Shown here piece after piece: positions 12,165-23,848 of a DNA stretch of 64,000 nt. This stretch comes from Siderastrea radians. Its lineage: Eukaryota > Cnidaria > Anthozoa > Scleractinia > Rhizangiidae. The notes beneath the pieces are model-generated. The model did not search any database. It was not told the origin of the DNA and saw nothing but the letters and a program-made list of their open reading frames with translations. The stretch covers positions 7,298,032 through 7,362,031 of the forward strand of contig OZ024887.1 in NCBI GenBank assembly GCA_964017195.1. The letters are read 5' to 3'. A program made the position numbers and the translations under genes. Each line of letters starts with the position of its first letter. The stretch's first letter is position 1.

Positions 12165-12304
12165 CCCCAGTTGGTCAAAAGTTGGATAGTGCTATCCACC
12201 GGATGAATCTCTATCCAGTGCAACGCAATTGGTTTCCCTAACACTTATCCACTGGATAGTGATTTATCCAGTGGATAGCGCTATCCAACTTTTGAACAAC
12301 TGGG
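12165..12304. mobile_element. Palindromic MITE (ccagttg...caactgg)
   Basis: cccagttggtcaaaagttgg is the inverse of ccaacttttgaacaactggg, with further inverted repeats of ggatagtg / ctatccactggata inside. Fully foldable and non-coding. Confidence 0.65.
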
Positions 12305-12859
12305 CCCTGGTCTGAGCTCCCTTTGTTTACTGGTCTCATATGACAATAACTCCCTTGGGTCACTCTCAACACTGAGATGCATATGTAATTTGCTACAGAA
12401 GTACATTTTGAAGTGCCATTTTCATTGAAACATACACCCATTCCAATTCCATGAAGTATGGCAGAAATGTCAAGTAGAAATTGCCCTCTTTGTGTGTGTA
12501 GTTTAAGTAATTTTTTTTGTTATTTTTATTTAAGGAGGGGGGGGGGGGGTGGGGAGAGGTTTAGGCAGCTCCCTTGGATCCATAAACCCTTTAAATTACA
12601 GTACCCTCCCAGTACACTGTACACATCATGCATGTATTAGCCTTTTTTGTTGTTAAGAGATATGCTCTTCAGTTACAAATGTCTAAGAGTCTGTGTTCGA
12701 TCAAGCTCGCATAAACCTTTGAATTCTCCCAACACTCTCGTGTTTGCATCAGGCTTCCGCTACGTAACCATGCATGTGTTTTACTATCTTGGCCTCTTAT
12801 TTAGTAACAGAACCCCCCTTTGTTACCACAGTGCTTTTACACTGATGGGGCTATCCTGT

Positions 12860-12971
12860 GTATATATCATTATTATTATTATTAAAGCGGTACAAGACGT
12901 TTATATGCTATGTCCATAAATAGCATGCATAGGGCGGGAACGTAGCCTGTGCAGCTAATTTTTGGAAAAAA

Positions 12972-13008
<37 letters not shown>

Positions 13009-13012
13009 GGGG
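12860..13012. repeat. ATT microsatellites
   Basis: Two ATT/TTA runs (12868-12884 and 12970-13010), the second with about 14 units. Such runs often mark old LINE 3' ends here (compare 4075-4125 and 8290-8343), but no LINE coding trace is seen upstream. Confidence 0.6.
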
Positions 13013-14390
13013 CAACAAATTAAAGGTGGAGAACGAAATCGAAAAGGCCCATTTTGAAACCTCATGATTGATTTTCTGCTAGCTAATTAGGTGGCTTGTG
13101 TGGTAGCTTTTCTTGGGTACAGGGAATGAGTCAAGAAGAGACTGAGACAATTCAGTGTGTGAGGAATTTCTAATACAAAGCCTGCCACAAAATTAAATAA
13201 TGGGGAATGAAGGTAACATATTTTCATTGCCCTTCAGTAATAAAAATGATTAAATAACTTATGCCATGGATTCATATTAAACCTACATCACCAAGACTGT
13301 GCTGCAGAAGGGTCAATTGGACGGTGTTACGTGTGGTATGTGAAATTTCATATTATATGGTCCTCTTGAGATAACAGGAGGAGGGTCAACGAGAAGAGAG
13401 GCACAAAGCTGCTTGAAATGTGTGGTGTTTAAAGAGGACCACATAAATCAAATGCAATGGAAGCAGAGTGACTTGCAATAAAAATTATCAATGCTGACCT
13501 GAACTGCTTCCTTTTATTTGACGAAACATGTTGTACACGAGGGATTTATAAATATTCCTATAGCTATCTCTGATTAACTAAAACGTCTTGTCTCAGTTCC
13601 GTTCATTGTTATCCCTTCAAACTCTATGGTGAACATTCAGTTTGAAAAACGTATTGCATGCGGTTTCCAAAAAAACAGAGATGTAAACAAAACTTTGTTG
13701 CACAGTTATGCGTTGTAGATCTTGGATGCTTTTAGGTAATAGTGGACAGATGCATTTAGCAATAGTTTTGTGGACCAAATATTGAAAACCTTCTTTATCT
13801 CGATCTTTAATCTTGAATTGCGATAATTGCTACTAGTAGAACTAATCCAACAGTGGCAGAAGTTACATATATATATTAACGCGACATTCAAATGCTGCGG
13901 CTTTTCCGAGAAGCAGCTCTGTAATGCAGGTCGAATTGAATTCTTACCGAGTCGAACACGGTTCAAATGAGTCCGCTTCTCTCCTTAATTCGTTCCTTTT
14001 GAGAAACGACACATACATGCTCTCATTGTGCGAATCCTGCCCTTTTAGCTTACAATCCTGGGCCCACGAGTCCCTCCAAAGTAATTTCTCTTCTGGAAAC
14101 CCTCTTGTCAGCCGTATAAACCTTGTCTTCTGCGCGATTTGTGACGTCACAGCCTTGTAATGCGATCGTTTTGGCCGAGCGCAAAATGGAGACACTTTTC
14201 GGGTGCCAAATTCGAACTTTGCGGCTGGAAAAATATCCCATGCAAAGGGTTCTACTCAGCAAAACTTACATATTTAGACTGAGGAAGTCATAAACTATCA
14301 TATTTAGGAGAAAAAATTTTTAGTTCATAGGCACTTTAATTCAGTTAATTGTAGCTAACCTGACAAGGACATTGCTGGCCTCAACGAACT
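13013..14390. other. Gene-free stretch
   Basis: Open frames on both strands around 13924-14262 overlap each other and lack domains. ttgtgacgtcacag and gcgcagaa motifs recur at 10995-11020 and 14128-14150 on opposite strands, hinting at an old inverted repeat pair (10.8-11.05 kb versus 14.1-14.2 kb). No exon supported. Confidence 0.35.
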
Positions 14391-14414
14391 TTAAGCAAGT
14401 CTAAAGAACCTTAC

Positions 14415-14466
14415 CTATGTAAATGGTTCCGCAGAAAACAAGCAAGGCCAAGTGAAACCTCTCCAT
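14415..14466 (-). CDS. Ly6/uPAR-like orphan exon 1 (signal peptide)
   Basis: A diverged fourth first exon reading MERFHLALLVFCGTIYI plus one base, 52 nt, phase 1, donor GTAAGG at 14414-14409. Most changes from gene A are conservative, as expected for a signal peptide under selection. I looked on the minus strand between 7.9 and 14.4 kb for a matching Cys-rich exon (acceptor, CYxC, DLCN) and found none, so it may be an orphan left after deletion. The TATA block is present at 14577-14583. Confidence 0.6.
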
Positions 14467-14576
14467 TGCAAAACCTTGTGATCAAAGAGAGACCAACGCG
14501 ATAACGAAATGAACAGAAAGAGAGAGAACCTGAAAGAGAATCTGCATAAATAAAGTTTATTTAGTCACTAATGGCG

Positions 14577-14583
14577 TTTATAT
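14577..14583 (-). promoter_or_regulatory. TATA box of orphan Ly6 exon 1
   Basis: ATATAAA on the minus strand, 111 bp from the ATG at 14466, within the conserved tttatatcctg block. Further upstream, 14695-14860 is also homologous to 6205-6375 (ctatgaaggtcgtcctggag and aagtaaatgaaacgtgccca), so about 400 bp of promoter-side sequence is shared. Confidence 0.5.
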
Positions 14584-14778
14584 CCTGCAATCCCGTAGCA
14601 ATCCAAAGCGGCCTTGCGATTGGTCCTTTTTGGCGTTTCAGTAGCAAAATCTTGAGACGGAATCTCATCCCACGGTTGGTCTTTGCTATGAAGGTCGTCC
14701 TGGAGATCAGCACGTTAGAATACGGCTACAGGTAGCTCTACAGTCCAGGGAGATTTCGCCCAAGCTTAAGTTTGACTG

Positions 14779-14861
14779 CCCACTAAGTAAATGAAACGTG
14801 CCCAAAACAGATTAGTTGCTCTGTGATTTAGACCTTACACAAGCACGTTTCATTTACTTAG
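14779..14861. promoter_or_regulatory. Conserved upstream palindrome of Ly6 promoters
   Basis: ctaagtaaatgaaacgtg and cacgtttcatttacttag face each other about 45 bp apart, roughly 300 bp upstream of the orphan exon promoter. Related, less perfect versions occur at 6282-6370 and 48785-48880, upstream of the other first exons. It could be an old MITE that was duplicated with the genes or a shared regulatory element; the sequence alone cannot decide. Confidence 0.35.
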
Positions 14862-15807
14862 AAATGAATGCAAAGGCAGATGTTGGGCAGTTGTGCAGCA
14901 TGGTTACGCAGCTAGCTTGTTCCAGGCTCTCAGATAGTAGGGACGGCGAAAACTTGAAAGGGAACGGGAAAAAACAGACGCGCAGGATCTACAGAAAAAG
15001 CCGGCGGCAACTTCTTTCGTACTCGTTTTCTTCTCCGCTTTTCCTACTTTCTGGGAGGCTGGAACAGGCTTTTCGCGGCTGATAATTTATGATCCAAATA
15101 AAAGTCGTTCGAAAAATAAAAAAAATAAAAAAACAATAACGACGATAGCAACAAAGAATGATCTCCTGGTGACTGGATTAAATGTGTTTCATCTGTTTGC
15201 AACACTCGTCTACTACATGCATTCAGCTTATTATGTCTACAGATAATGGGAGTGTTCACGCAGTGTATCAGCATGCTTATTCTCCACATTGGACTCCATA
15301 CATTTCTTATGGTACAAGATGGGAGGATTTATTCCAGCATCAAGATCTTTGGTGATCACTTCTTTCGTTATCATGTCCTGCATGTTTGATCAAGTAGTGA
15401 TATTTTAAGGAGAACTTAGAGGCTGGTCGGTATTGGACTAATAGTGGCCCATTCATCGACCAGGCTGGCATCTAGAGAGGCCCTGTACTTTGGCTGCCTA
15501 AACAAAGAAAAATATTCTAAAAAGCACTCCATTTCTTCAACTGGTACGCTAAAAAAAAACAAAGAACAACCATTAGAAGGCAGCTACAAAAACTTGTTAC
15601 CAGAAACTGAAAAATCCATCTTTTGGCGCCCTTATGTTCTGGACAAATTCACTCGTTTCATTGGAGAAAGACACCCATTTGTGCGGTCTCTGCTCTCCTA
15701 TTTTGTCTTGTCACCCTTCTCACTATCGATACGGATCCCCTTTTTTGTCGGACTGAAGCGCAAATACTGGTACGAGTGCGGTTATATTGAGCAAATACAT
15801 TGTACGT

Positions 15808-16024
15808 TAGGCTCAGTTCAGACGCCGTACCTCTCATGTGCAATACCAAGTAGTACGTAGTTATTTGGCAGCTGCAAGGTGTCCCAATCAATTTTTATCG
15901 ACTGATTTCAATAAGGCAAGGCAAAATCTCAGGGTACGGCAAAACTTGCCGCTTAATACGACCTTGTAGCGAAAATGTATTTGGTACGGCACATATGAGA
16001 GATGCGGCGTCTGAACTTTGCCTT
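15808..16024. mobile_element. TIR MITE, about 217 bp
   Basis: Left ggctcagttcagacgccgta and right inverted aggcaaagttcagacgccgc, continuing through a ctctcatgtgc / gcacatatgagag pair. No coding capacity. Confidence 0.6.
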
Positions 16025-16245
16025 ACATGGAAAGCAGTCGAACTTCAGCTTTTCGCGGCTTCTTCGTGTAGTAAGGAGCATCCGAGCGTCTGTAGTTATG
16101 CACTGAATAACTAAGCCAAACTTAGCTGGGCAACTTTCGAACCTTGGAACTGCCGTAATTCGTTGAAATTGGTTTTGCTAAAAAATTATGGCATCTGCGT
16201 ACCCGGACCGTACTACAACAGAGGATATTACGCGGCGGCGCGAAG

Positions 16246-16345
16246 ATATGAATTTTATTGTCGAGTGGTAAAAACAATATTTTACGAACGAACGCACCGA
16301 ATGAGTAAAATATTGTTTTTTACCACTCGAAAATAAAATTCTTAT
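16246..16345. mobile_element. Small foldback element
   Basis: gaattttattgtcgagtggt and accactcgaaaataaaattc are inverted copies, with aaaaacaatattttac / gtaaaatattgttttt just inside; the loop is about 22 bp. Confidence 0.6.
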
Positions 16346-16617
16346 CTTTAAGCCACCGTGTAATTTTCTTTTTATTATATGGAGAAGAGTATTTTTGCAC
16401 AAACAACAGTGTAAGAGCGGGAAATGACGTCATCGATATCCTAATTGGTGAGGATATGGAAAATACGTTACTCGAGTCTTGGATGTAGTTTCCTATGAAC
16501 TTTACGAGAGGTCTATTATCCACTAAAACACTCTTGTCTATATAGCAAAACTGTTTATACTACCGGTCAAGTAAAATCACTCTAAACCTGTTGCTGAGAC
16601 AATATTCCACCTCATGA

Positions 16618-16993
16618 GGACGGTGCCTCCTAATTCAGAGGTATTTTTGCAAAGGTTATGACTGTGGGGAAAAAGTAGATCTTATCGAGGGTTACTGGAA
16701 TCCAAAGAGAAAAATGTTGGTAGCCACGCATTTTTCAGAGATAATTTAGCAACCATAATTCTAAGAAAAGCGTTAAAATACAAAGACGGTATGGCAATTT
16801 CTTTCCAACTTTTAGGTCAATTATCTCTGAAAAATGCGTGGCTACCCCAAATTTTCGTTTTGGATTCTGATAGCCCTTGCTAAGATCTGCTTTTTCCACA
16901 TATATAAACCGCGCAAAAATATTTTTGTATCATAAGCCCCAATATCCCGAGATGCGCAGAACGTATGCACAGTAACAAAAGGAGGCACCGTCC
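16618..16993. mobile_element. Palindromic MITE, 376 bp
   Basis: Ends ggacggtgcctcct and inverted aggaggcaccgtcc. A strong internal pair (gtagccacgcatttttcaga / tctgaaaaatgcgtggctac) lies at 16720 and 16826. The whole element can fold. Confidence 0.65.
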
Positions 16994-17049
16994 TTAACGC
17001 AGGTCTTTGTTCTGTTGATTGCCTTGCCGGCAAAACTTCATGCTGATAA

Positions 17050-17290
17050 TTTATTCCAGTAGGGGTAAATTATAGCGGAGCCAGCGCGCTAGCGCGTCAG
17101 CGGAGCTCCATTGCTAAGGAAAGTTGGTAACCTATCAAGCCAAGAAATTTTGGTAGTGAAGTAAAAGTCACGTGACCGTCCGTCCGTACGTCCGTCCGTC
17201 CGCACCAGAGGTTTACCAATACACTTCCTACACTGGATATAACCCTGTGCTGAATCCCGCATCGCGCAGAATGCGTGGACATCATTAAAT
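17050..17290. other. Stretch with ccgtccgtccgt repeat
   Basis: agcgcgctagcgcg palindrome at 17083-17097, then gaccgtccgtccgtacgtcc (17176-17200). It resembles repeated intergenic DNA, but I cannot define element ends. Confidence 0.3.
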
Positions 17291-17886
17291 GTTCATAAGG
17301 CTATGAAGCGGCAAATTTGAATGAGAGTGGGCTATGAATAGCTCAAAATAAGAGAAGAAAGGGCTCAAATTGGTCAAGTAGTGCTCATAAAACTTGCCTT
17401 CCTGCTTTCTAGAAGTCAGACCCTAAAAACCTACGTACGGCTTTTTGAAGAAGAATGTTGCATCTGCAATAAGGACTATCCCTTTGAACTTGAAAATACA
17501 GCAAAAACGGGCTTTTTTGTATGGGGTCCATTTTCGAAAGAGATTTTCAGGAAATTTAGACTGCTTTGAGAAAACCTACGTGCGGCAAATGAAAGATGGA
17601 CCTTTTCTCGAACAGAATCCGTTTCAGTTTTTAAAATCGGTCAACGAGAACCACTATCCCTTTCACTTTGAAATCTGCTGGTAGGAGTTGTGTTTGAAAA
17701 AGGCGCGTCATGAGCAAGCGAGCTATTGTGGTAGGCCCATGAGTGAATAACAATGGTTGTCAAGACTAATACAATGCCCATTCAAGAAAACCACTCAGTT
17801 GTAAAATAGCTCAGAATTGCCGCGAATTTTAAAACCGATCACAGTGCACCAGCTGTCTCATTCGAACTCTCGGCCAGATCGTGCTA

Positions 17887-18248
17887 TGACTAACGAAGAA
17901 ATCGAGAACGTCAATGATCGGGAGCTCTTTTCAGAGCTCTTCGACAACCCGATCAATCCGTTGCTCACTCATATCGTACCTCCTTTTGTTGACAAAAAAG
18001 ATCCGATGTTCCATCTACAAATAAACGGCGAAGCAATCTGGAAATGGAGAGAAGTTTATGGGCACCCGAGCGTTCTATTTGATTTGCTTCAACGAAGCAT
18101 TTTACCTCTGGGATACGAACTGAAAGAATTATCTCGAGAGCGTGTTGGTAACGCAACAGCTGTGAACATCAAGCGCTTTTGGCAGAAGATTCAAGCCACC
18201 ACGAACGGTAAAAAGAGAAAAAGATTAAAAGCGGAGACTTGGGTTTAA
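17887..18248 (+). CDS. Unidentified open reading frame
   Basis: From the first ATG (17887) an open frame of about 120 codons reads MTNEEIENVNDRELFSEL, has KWREVYGHPSVLFDLLQR and RVGNATAVNIKRFW, and ends in basic GKKRKRLKAETWV. The frame stays open upstream without ATG to at least 17817. Amino-acid composition looks like real protein, more so than other frames in this region. I do not recognise the family. It could be a first exon of a transposon-derived or cellular gene, since no downstream coding continuation is visible. No frameshift seen. Confidence 0.4.
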
Positions 18249-18942
18249 CTGGTGATAAAACCGGAGGAGAGACAGAAGCAAAACATTACAGTGTCGGCCG
18301 CTTGCGCACGCAAACCACAAACAAGCGAAATGCTGAATTTATTTACGACACAATCATCTCGCTCGCGCAGTGATGATTCGACATAGCTTTCTTTCTATGT
18401 TGTAACTTTTGCCCAGACGAAACCACTCTAAATGCCCATTCAATACCGGATCAAGATGGAAAACCGTTTCATGAAATGTTCTACGCGAAATATGCGCATA
18501 TGTGTGTTTTTGGCGCGAAATCGCATGTTGACCCGCGTTGTAGCAAAACAAGCAAAGACAACAAAAGTCATAAACAAATTTGTTAATGGTAAAAAAAGTT
18601 CAAAAGAATACTCAGTTGTCTTTTTGGTGGAAGGGGAAAAGTTCAATTTAGGGGAAAAAAATTAGGCGATAAAGTTCAGGCGAAAAGTTCAAATTTGCCT
18701 CGTCGGTTCTGTTCGAACTCGGTCTGCACACCGCTTGAGTTCGCAGCTTTTCGCGGCGGTTTCGACGCCAAATATAGCAGAGCTAGTGCTTTTTGGTTTT
18801 TTCTGTCCATAACCATGGTTTTTACGGCGTTCCGAACACATTTTGCCAGGAAAAACACCAGCATTTTCATGCTGATAGGCAGCTTGTCACGAAGAAAGAA
18901 ATTAGTATTAAAATTAACTTGAAAACTGATAATAAACGCTTA

Positions 18943-19012
18943 TGGCCTAGTGGACTGATATCCAGCTTCAGACGCCTCGGGTTCGGGACGGGTTCGGCTC
19001 TCAGCGAAGGTA
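18943..19012 (+). mobile_element. Possible tRNA-derived SINE head
   Basis: atggcctagtggactgatat resembles a tRNA A box and cgggttcgggac / gggttcggctc a B box, at about tRNA spacing, followed by pyrimidine-rich sequence. No proper anticodon stem is evident. Weak support. Confidence 0.35.
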
Positions 19013-19017
19013 GAAAT

Positions 19018-19150
19018 TTTTTCTTTTCTTTTCTTTTTCCTTCTTTTTTTATTGAACGACTTGAATGAGAGTATTTTTACAAATTCATAGCTGCTAGCAA
19101 AAAAACAAAAACAAAACAAAACAAAAACAAACAAACAAACAAAACAAAAA
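19018..19150. repeat. Low-complexity TTTC and AAAC runs
   Basis: ttttcttttc-rich tract at 19018-19050 and aaacaaaac-type tract at 19107-19148. They generate spurious frames on the minus strand. Confidence 0.7.
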
Positions 19151-20560
19151 GGGGGGCTCCGCTTTTAGGCTTGGCTAAATCTATATATTACATATTCTCG
19201 TCCTGTTTGGTGGCTGCTTGAATTTGTTTATATGTCAAAAAAGTAAGGATTTTATAGAAAGTTGAGGAGCGAAAAATACGGCATGTATCAGATTGATAAC
19301 AAAATTACAGTAAAAATTCGTACAAAACCTTTCACAGAAATGGTCCCTTTTAGGATTTTATTTGCAAACTCACATGCCAAAATATGACATAAAGTAATGA
19401 GAACGCCTCACTTTGGGAATAATCAGTTCAATGTTTGAGCCCAGATAGCTTTTTTCTTCTGAGTAAGAAATTTTGCGCATATTCCAAGCAAAAAGGCAAC
19501 AGAATTGAAAACTCACCTTTGCTTCGATCACAGATCCTGAACCGATTGACGTCTGACGACTAATTGCATTCAAGTGAGTATATGTTGAGTACTTTATTGA
19601 CTGCGCTAATTTTCGTGAGAACAAAAAAATCATGCTTTATTGATGGCATTGTTTATTAGCGTCCCTAAATTTTTTCTTTTATCATTCTTATGCATGTCTA
19701 TAATTGGGTTACAATACACTAAATGCGTACCAGAGCAATGTCCGCTTGGTGAGCAGGTTCTTCTGTCTTTGAAAGGTTACCAACAGGAGTATCTTTAAAG
19801 TTTTGGATGAAAGTGGATGGAAGTTTAAGTGTGACTATCCAGCAAAGGCAAATACAAGTAATTCGGCGTGGTAACTAGACCTTCGACTTTCAAAGATGCA
19901 AATACGATAAAAATAGCTGTTCAAAAAAGAATTTTAATTTTGTCGGTGTGAATGGTAACCCGTCGTCAGCTGGATAATTGGCTACATGGGATCAGTGATT
20001 TGATGAGAAACCTCCGTTCTGGGTCAGAAATTTTTAATTTAAGACGTGCTCAGTAAAAGAAACCTTTTATATGTGGCAGACAGTTAGGCGCCAACATCTA
20101 ATAATATCTCGAAGGCATACTAATTGTTATCGAAGGCACTTTGACAAGGCCTGTACAGACCGGTGAGGGTAAAAGGAGGAACTGACGAGTTTGCGGACAA
20201 TGGCATGTGGCATGATTTGCGGAATGGCATAAACTTACGACTCAAGAAAGAAATTTATGCGGAATGACAACAACGGAAAGTTTGTTTAAACGTCCTGGAA
20301 AAATTCGTTATTTGTTTAGTATTATAAAGCACTTCAGAAAACAGCTTGTGCATAAGGCTACAAAAGTTGCTATGTTCTCGACAGTTAGTGAGAAACTCTG
20401 ACAGCATTTGCGCGGAAACTCTTATTCAAACCTCCCTGGAGTATTCGATGTGTGTTTGGAAGTACCTCGCGATTCAAAAATTCAATTTGGTTTTGCTGAC
20501 GAATTTTCCGAGCTTAAGCACACCATACAATCCATAAAGGTGCAGGTATTGACATTAGAA
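19151..20560. other. Gene-free stretch
   Basis: No gene, RNA or clear repeat recognised. Confidence 0.35.
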
Positions 20561-20805
20561 GGTTCTATAGCATTCTAGAATTGTTCTACATAGAAAAGGT
20601 CATCATCGAGATGAAATGAGTGTAAGACTGGTCTTTAGAGACGTCTAAAATTCTGACTTCTAAAGTTCTAGAATTGCTCATGTCTGTTGTTATCGTTCTA
20701 AAACCTCTAAAGCTCAAGAATTTATCGTGACTGTTATCGACTTTCGAAATTTTCTAAAACTTCTTAAGCTCTAAAATTGCTCGTATCTGTTGAAGTTCTA
20801 ATGTT

Positions 20806-21690
20806 GTATTAAGTTACAAGATGGCGGCCACTTAAGGAAATCTACGTGAAGTTCAGAGCATGTTATCATAAGAAAAGGTAAAGAGATGAAACTCAGACAT
20901 CAAGAGATGGAATACTGAACCAAGAAGTTTAACAGAATGTGTAATTTGACTCATTTGTTACCGGGAAAACTGCAACAAAATAGTTATTCATTTTCAAAAT
21001 TGGTATAACGGGACAAGATAGCGGCCACCCATGGAAATCTATGTGAACTTCAGAGCATGTTATCCTATGAAAAGGTAGAGAGACGATACTCTGACATCGA
21101 GAGATGGAATACTGAACGAAAGTAGTTTAACAGGATGTGTCATTTGTTACCGGAAAAAGAACGTTGTATTACGTGACATGACGGCGGCCACTTAAGGAAA
21201 TTTCCCCGGGGGGGGGGAGGGTACTTGGGTCAATTTTTGCTGGGTATGTGCCGCTGGCTTCTCCGAACCCCTACCCCATTATAGTCTATTCTGGAGCCAA
21301 TTATAGACCGCATGTTAGTCACTTTTGGGCAAATATACCCCAAATCCCTACTTGTCGGAATTTACTTACCCCTGAAATCCCGCAAATGTGTGACCCCACT
21401 CTAGTAACTCTATTAGTTCCTATTGAAAATGCAACCCCATTATAGTCAATCCAGTCGTGAAAATGCGACCCCATCCAGCGGCACATCCTCGTTAGCCCAT
21501 TACTAGGAAGTTCACCCCCCCCCCGGGGACATTTAGGTGAAGTTCAGAGCATGTTATCATAAGAAAAGTTAGAGAGAAGGAACTGAGACATCAAGAGATG
21601 GAATACTGAGCCAAAGTAGCTTAACACGATGTGTCATTTGTTACCGGGAAAAAAAATAGTTATTCAATTTCTAATGTTGTATCACGCGAA
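20806..21690 (+). repeat. Tandem repeat, units of about 160-190 bp, interrupted by a MITE
   Basis: The block with gcggccacttaaggaaatct, gttcagagcatgttatc and catcaagagatggaatactg occurs from about 20806, 21000 and 21160, resumes after a MITE at 21535, and a partial unit begins near 21665. Units differ by scattered changes. Confidence 0.7.
21204..21528. mobile_element. MITE with G/C-run termini (ccccgggggg type)
   Basis: Ends ccccggggggggggag and cccccccccggg. Inside is gtgccgctggcttctccgaa, with a matching inverted ccagcggcacat near the right end. It splits a unit of the tandem repeat. It is related to the element at 56174-56594. Confidence 0.7.
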
Positions 21691-22902
21691 CGAAATAGAC
21701 AATGTGTGAGATTTCTATGGTCCTAAATCAGATCAAAAGATAAATACAGGGCACTAAAGTATCAAGAGATGAGATCCCTTTCACAACATCATTAAATCTA
21801 AAGAAAATTGATATTCGTTGATTGCACCGTTCAGCAGTTGTTTGGTCACGCATTCCCACATTTAGTTGCTCTTCTTAATACTAAGACCCAGTCCTGAACT
21901 AAATCAACAGTGCTTTACACATTTGCTCTGTGACATTGCGCATGTGCGCAATTCACAGTTTTAGCAATGTTGAGAGGTAAGCTTTCCAATGGCTGAAAGA
22001 GATTTGTCCATTGCTTACAAGAAACGAATTGGCAGTACATTTCTAAGGAATGAATTGGCAGACAGCTTCAGCCCGGTCAAAAACAACTGCTTTTCATACT
22101 TCACCTTGAAATTTGTGTATGTGGCTGCATAAGCCTGCAGCCAGATCTTTTTTAATTAAAGAAGTGGGAACTCATGAAACTGGCCTGCAAAAGAGAGAAA
22201 TAGAAGAGACACTGGGGAAGAGATCAGTTTTTTGTAAGCTAATCTCTTGCAAAAACTGCGGGAAGGAACGAGGGAAATAAGACCTCGCATGCCTTGCCTA
22301 ACTGACATCTAACCTTCCCTTGCATTAACCTTTCCAGGCTCCAAGATGTAGGAACGAAAAAACAGAGAAAGCGAACGCAAAACTAAAACGCGTGGAGTCT
22401 AGGGTGAGAAGGGGCAGCCCTCATGCGTGTTAGTTTGGCTTTGTTTTCTCACCTCTGGGTCCTGGGACTGGCTTAGCTTTGGCTAAATAAAGCCTAGTGC
22501 TGTATCAAATACTGACTGCAGTTTCCAGACAAATTTCGATTCAACTGAGTTATGCTTACCTTTCCCTTTCTCATATTATGTTAAAAAGGGAAAGACATTA
22601 CACCGACGTTGAAATGCATTTATTAGCGGTGCTTTGATTGAATTATGGCTGCTTATAGCAACCCTGAGGTTAGCTAAATCCTTTGATTCAAAGGTAAGCT
22701 TGGGCGCATTCCCCGATAAAATGACACTGCCGATGTACTATATATTCAGAATTTTAAAGTTGCTTAGAGTTATTGCCAAGAGTGCTCAATTACTCCGTGT
22801 CTTGATGCAGCTTGTTTATTAGTTTTTACGGACATACAGGTGGCAAGAAAGAATGAAAATATCTTACTTCTCTTATGTAGACGATTAATAATATATATGC
22901 TA

Positions 22903-23037
22903 TTCACCGGCCGGGAGGTCCATATAGGGAAAAACTGTGCCCTCGATCTTGAGTACGGCCCTCGGCCTGCGGCCTTGGGCCGTACTCAAGACCGAGGGCA
23001 CAGTTTTTCCCTATACGGACCGACCAAGGCCGGTGAA
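22903..23037. mobile_element. Near-perfect palindromic MITE, 135 bp
   Basis: ttcaccggccgggaggtcca and inverted ttcaccggccttggtcggtc at the ends, with gggaaaaactgtgccctcg and cttgagtacggcc paired inside. The copy at 50780-50914 was duplicated with the segment. Confidence 0.75.
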
Positions 23038-23152
23038 TGACGTGTTTATTTTTTTCTGCAATTTTGGAGGTGGAACGAGGCGAATTGGTTTGAAAATTAT
23101 TTGTAAACAGTCCTTCTGCGTGCGCTAGCTCCCACGATCAAAGTTATTAATA

Positions 23153-23434
23153 GAGCGGTTTTCAAATGAGTGTCGTAAAACCAAAACTAAAGCAACTACT
23201 CTGACCAATCACAACAGGAACAAAACACAAAATGAACCAATCAGAAATCAAATTAAATACAAGCAATTGGCGCTAAGCGCGGGAAAACGTGTGCGAGCAA
23301 GTCACGATTGGTTTTGGTTTTACGCCTGATTGGTTGAGAAAGTGGCGCGAGTTTTTTTAACCAATCAGAGAGCCTAGTAATGCAAAACCAAAGCAAACAC
23401 AACATTATTTTCGACACTCAATTGAAAACTGCTC
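23153..23434. mobile_element. 282-bp MITE with TA target duplication
   Basis: The duplicate (51016-51036) reads ttattaataagttaaaatt with no insertion. Ends here are gagcggttttcaaatgag and inverted gagcagttttcaattgag, flanked by TA on both sides. A TA duplication suggests the Tc1/mariner group; the transposase is not encoded. Confidence 0.75.
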
Positions 23435-23848
23435 TAAGTTAAAATTATTAGGCGGGGTTAACCTGAATTTTCGTGAAAAATGTGATTTTTTGTTTTTCCC
23501 GGAAAACTACCCTTTGGGTATTAAAGTTAACTTTTTGGAAAACTTTTTTTGTGGGAAATTGACTTTTTCTACCTGAACGAGCGATTTTAAAATTCCAGCC
23601 TCTGTCCACTGATTTGGTTTCCATGGCAACGACAAACGGATTTCTTTGTTTATCAGTTGATTACAACGTTTTCCCCTGTGTTCCACTGCAAAACAGCGTC
23701 ACAATCAACTCAGGACAATTCATTGAATCTTACTTGACGTAGTTAACCAAAAAAAAAAGATCACTATGGGATAGATTTCATGAGCGATTCGATCGAAAGT
23801 GTAAACAGAGATTCTTCACCGTGTTCATCACCGTAAAATTCACCAAAA

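Noticed and set aside
15444..15860. 138-codon open frame
   Set aside because: No domain, no homology I recognise, and its end lies in a MITE (15808-16024); composition looks random.
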